A stretch of 64,000 nt of DNA from an uncultured Victivallales bacterium (GTDB taxonomy: Bacteria; Verrucomicrobiota; Lentisphaeria; Oligosphaerales; JAFGRS01), in the NCBI GenBank assembly GCA_903837355.1, contig CAILUI010000084.1, positions 1-64,000 on the forward strand, in the 5' to 3' direction. Under the pieces are notes generated by a model. That model ran no database searches, was not told the origin of the DNA, and was given only the letters and a program-made list of their open reading frames with translations. Each line of letters begins with the position of its first letter. The stretch's first letter is position 1. Both the position numbers and the translations under genes were made by a program. Positions 62,160-64,000 of this stretch are shown here, one piece after another.

Positions 62160-62438
62160 CTAGCCTCTTGGCTTACGCCAGATTCCGAGCAACGGAAAGA
62201 GCTCCTCCCCCAACGAAAAAGGCAGATAAACCGCCAGGCCAACCAGCGGCACGCCCACCACCAGCGCCGTCCAGAAGGTCTTACGCCACCGACTGAAGGG
62301 CCGGCTCCATACCGACATCAGAGCACAGATCACGGTCAGGACCCAGATAACGGTGGCACAGACCCAAACGCCCGAATAGAACAAGCACGGTGACTCGAGA
62401 GTGAACAGTCGGCCTAGAACTGCCAGTATCTGCTGCAT
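62160..62438 (-). CDS. Small membrane protein, unknown function
   Basis: A 92-residue protein with two hydrophobic segments (YSGVWVCATVIWVLTVICALMSVW about 21-44 and FWTALVVGVPLVGLAVYLPF about 55-74) separated by a basic loop (RPFSRWRK). This order resembles the two-helix PLD-nuclease N-terminal domain, but the resemblance is weak. It lies between the beta-barrel and the endonuclease-fold gene on the same strand and is spaced 69-74 bases from both, so it may be part of the operon. Confidence 0.6.
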   Translation of the reverse strand: MQQILAVLGRLFTLESPCLFYSGVWVCATVIWVLTVICALMSVWSRPFSRWRKTFWTALVVGVPLVGLAVYLPFSLGEELFPLLGIWRKPRG

Positions 62439-62512
62439 GGGTTCCCCGCAACTGCTCCCGTCCTATCGTGTCCTGGCGCTTGGGGCACACTTCCGGCCTT
62501 CACCGGCCAACC

Positions 62513-63709
62513 TCACCCTCTTCGTTGTAACCGCGTCGCCAGGGCGCGATGCTGTGCCCGACTGGCAGGTTCTACTGTAGCCGTACTAGGCCTCAGGCTT
62601 TGACTGCACAGAATATAGTCCAACCGTAACCACGGGCCGAATAGCGTCAACGGATTTCGGGTCGTGCCTGGAAACGTAAATCCACAGCCCCACCCACTTG
62701 CCGCGTACGCATCGCTCAAGCCATCCGTCACTTGCCTATACATATAACCCCAGTGCGGCATATTCAAGTCCCCCGCCACAATTGTGGGCGAAGCCTCCTT
62801 GGCGATGCGTCGTTTCAGAGCCGCTGTGAGGCCAAGGCGGGAGGTCAGCGTCGGACCCACGGCAAGCCTACTGTCGGTTCCGAACCAGCCATGAGAACGG
62901 ACGCATTCCTTCAGCAGTCCGACTCCCATGAGACGCTGCAATTCGCGGCGCGGCGTCGGCATGTGCACCGCGTAGACGACCAACGGCCCGCCCCCCCAGT
63001 CCAGTTCGAAGCGCGCCGCGACCGGACGGCCCTGCCAGAGCGCGTCGGCAACGGAGCCAGCGGAGCGGATGGGCAGGCGACTGATGACGACGAACTCGCC
63101 ATCGCTTTGGACGTGCCGGTCGGGGTACTGACGAGCGTAGGCACCGCCATGGTTGGCGGCATCCTGTAGAACGATGACATCGGGGTCTTCTTTGTCCACG
63201 AAGGGCGTGAGTCGGACGTTGTTTCGCTGACCGATGTTACAGGTCATGACGACGACGCTGGACGAGCTCTGATCCGAAGTCCTGAACGGCACGCTGAAGC
63301 CCATGTAGACGAAGACGATCACGCCGGCCGTCATGGCATCCACGAGCAGGGACAAGGGACATAGCAGCAAGCCCGCTGGAGCCAGCAGGAGCAGCGGCAG
63401 AAGGCTGAACTGAGGTGGCATGTACAGCGCCGGCCAGAGCAACCACCACCGTTCGCCGACCAAGCGGAACAGGAGCAGTACCGAGGCCACACAGGCCAGA
63501 TACGTCACGGCCGTTCCCAGTACGGACCACCACAGGAACCGCGCCAAGCGCTGCAGTCCCGGACACGGTCGTGCGTCCCGGTGCCACGCACGCCTGAGGC
63601 GTTGGAGTAGCCACTCGGCCGGGCTGCAGGTGACTCCTGACAGACCGGCCCAGCGTGCCAGCGTCCGTGGCGACCACGAGGTCATAGATGTGAGCGCGCT
63701 CCGCCTCAT
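62513..63709 (-). CDS. Membrane-anchored endonuclease/exonuclease/phosphatase-fold protein
   Basis: A 398-residue protein. The N-terminal third has three hydrophobic helices (about 60-155), and the rest is an EEP-fold domain presumably facing the periplasm. Motifs are VVVMTCNIGQ, DPDVIVLQDAANHGG, VVYAVHMPTPRRE, TIVAGDLNMPHWGYMY, LRLDYILCSQ and AQHRALATRL, matching the N, E, H-x-P, D-x-N, D and S-x-H sites. The QE position that normally holds the catalytic Glu reads QD here. Such proteins can be nucleases, or lipid or sugar phosphatases; the function is not decided. The ATG at 63709 is used. Confidence 0.82.
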   Translation of the reverse strand: MRRSALTSMTSWSPRTLARWAGLSGVTCSPAEWLLQRLRRAWHRDARPCPGLQRLARFLWWSVLGTAVTYLACVASVLLLFRLVGERWWLLWPALYMPPQFSLLPLLLLAPAGLLLCPLSLLVDAMTAGVIVFVYMGFSVPFRTSDQSSSSVVVMTCNIGQRNNVRLTPFVDKEDPDVIVLQDAANHGGAYARQYPDRHVQSDGEFVVISRLPIRSAGSVADALWQGRPVAARFELDWGGGPLVVYAVHMPTPRRELQRLMGVGLLKECVRSHGWFGTDSRLAVGPTLTSRLGLTAALKRRIAKEASPTIVAGDLNMPHWGYMYRQVTDGLSDAYAASGWGCGFTFPGTTRNPLTLFGPWLRLDYILCSQSLRPSTATVEPASRAQHRALATRLQRRG

Positions 63710-63960
63710 GCGTTATGCACGCAGCTCCAGACTGTGCACAGCCCACTCCACCGGCGGAACACCCATGCGGGCCCGGGCTGAAGGCAGAAGGGATGCCGGA
63801 GGCCTGGGCATTGGCGGGCTAACCTATCGCCGTCGGGCGCAGTTTCCATCCGCGCGGACACAAGGCTGCGAGTCCCTGGGGAACTCCCCGCCGCGGGCGC
63901 CATTCTGCAACGGCCCGACGCGCACTGCCCCTGCACAGGTCCGCACCACCAGCGTGCGTC
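63710..63960. other. Intergenic region at the right end
   Basis: No convincing gene is seen. The promoter of the long - strand cluster may lie here, but no clear boxes were found. Confidence 0.35.
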
Positions 63961-64000
63961 TCAGCGTGTCAGCACCGCCGCCCAGAGTTCGGCCATGAGT
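63961..64000 (-). CDS. Possible 3' end of a gene cut by the window edge
   Basis: On the - strand the last 40 bases read LMAELWAAVLTR followed by TGA at 63963-63961, with codon use like that of neighbouring genes. Too short to identify. Confidence 0.25.
   Translation of the reverse strand, partial: LMAELWAAVLTR

Overview
The window is high-GC bacterial chromosome, densely coded, with many GTG/TTG starts and good AGGAGG-type ribosome binding sites in front of several genes. Outer-membrane export proteins (SLBB/Wza-like protein, large beta-barrel), lipoproteins and Sec signal peptides indicate a diderm. The secreted glycoside-hydrolase-like proteins (GH31, GH36 with a LamG-like domain, DUF4838, DUF4091) beside an exopolysaccharide locus of the PEP-CTERM/XrtA type recall free-living polysaccharide degraders of the PVC group (Lentisphaerota, Kiritimatiellota, Planctomycetota), Armatimonadota or Hydrogenedentota. 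The phylum cannot be fixed from this sequence alone.

Region 1 (261-6994, + strand): a tightly coupled high-affinity phosphate operon pstS-pstC-pstA-pstB1-pstB2-phoU, followed 7 bases later by a secreted glycosidase-like protein. The two PstB ATPases carry complementary motif losses: PstB1 keeps LSGGQ but has lost the Q-loop Gln and H-loop His, while PstB2 keeps Walker A, Q-loop and H-loop but has LPLDQ instead of LSGGQ. A PstB1/PstB2 heterodimer would therefore have one consensus and one degenerate ATP site. I regard this as the most notable observation in the window.

Region 2 (7278-17902): a GH31 protein on the + strand, then three large secreted proteins on the - strand (DUF4838, DUF4091, LamG + GH36-like), a carbohydrate-degradation block. 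A hairpin-rich element with a 19-bp perfect inverted repeat lies before the GH31 gene.

Region 3 (18295-29570, mostly + strand): a small secreted protein built from about 52-residue repeats, a polyprenyl-phosphate sugar transferase that would start exopolysaccharide synthesis, two lipoproteins (one FlgO-like), a protein with two SNase domains, a GT2 enzyme, an MBOAT/SGNH acylation pair, a GT39-like membrane glycosyltransferase (- strand) and a sugar-nucleotide epimerase.

Region 4 (30050-37690, + strand): an ABC polysaccharide exporter with one Wzm permease and two recently duplicated Wzt ATPases whose C-terminal domains have diverged, with a methyltransferase between them and glycosyltransferase-type genes behind.

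Region 5 (37816-63709, - strand): the main exopolysaccharide cluster. In transcription order from the right it holds a membrane-anchored endonuclease/phosphatase-fold protein, a small membrane protein, an outer-membrane beta-barrel, an SLBB export protein, a Wzc-type tyrosine autokinase, GT2 and GT4 enzymes, an O-antigen-ligase/polymerase family protein, an asparagine-synthase-like amidotransferase, a membrane GT2, a NodB-like hypothetical, a right-handed beta-helix protein, two GT4 enzymes, an XrtA-type polysaccharide deacetylase, a formyltransferase, a GT2, two SDR epimerases and a methyltransferase. No exosortase and no Wzx flippase are visible. A family of about 50-bp palindromic repeats sits in two gaps of this cluster. 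No rRNA, tRNA, CRISPR array or intact insertion sequence was recognised.
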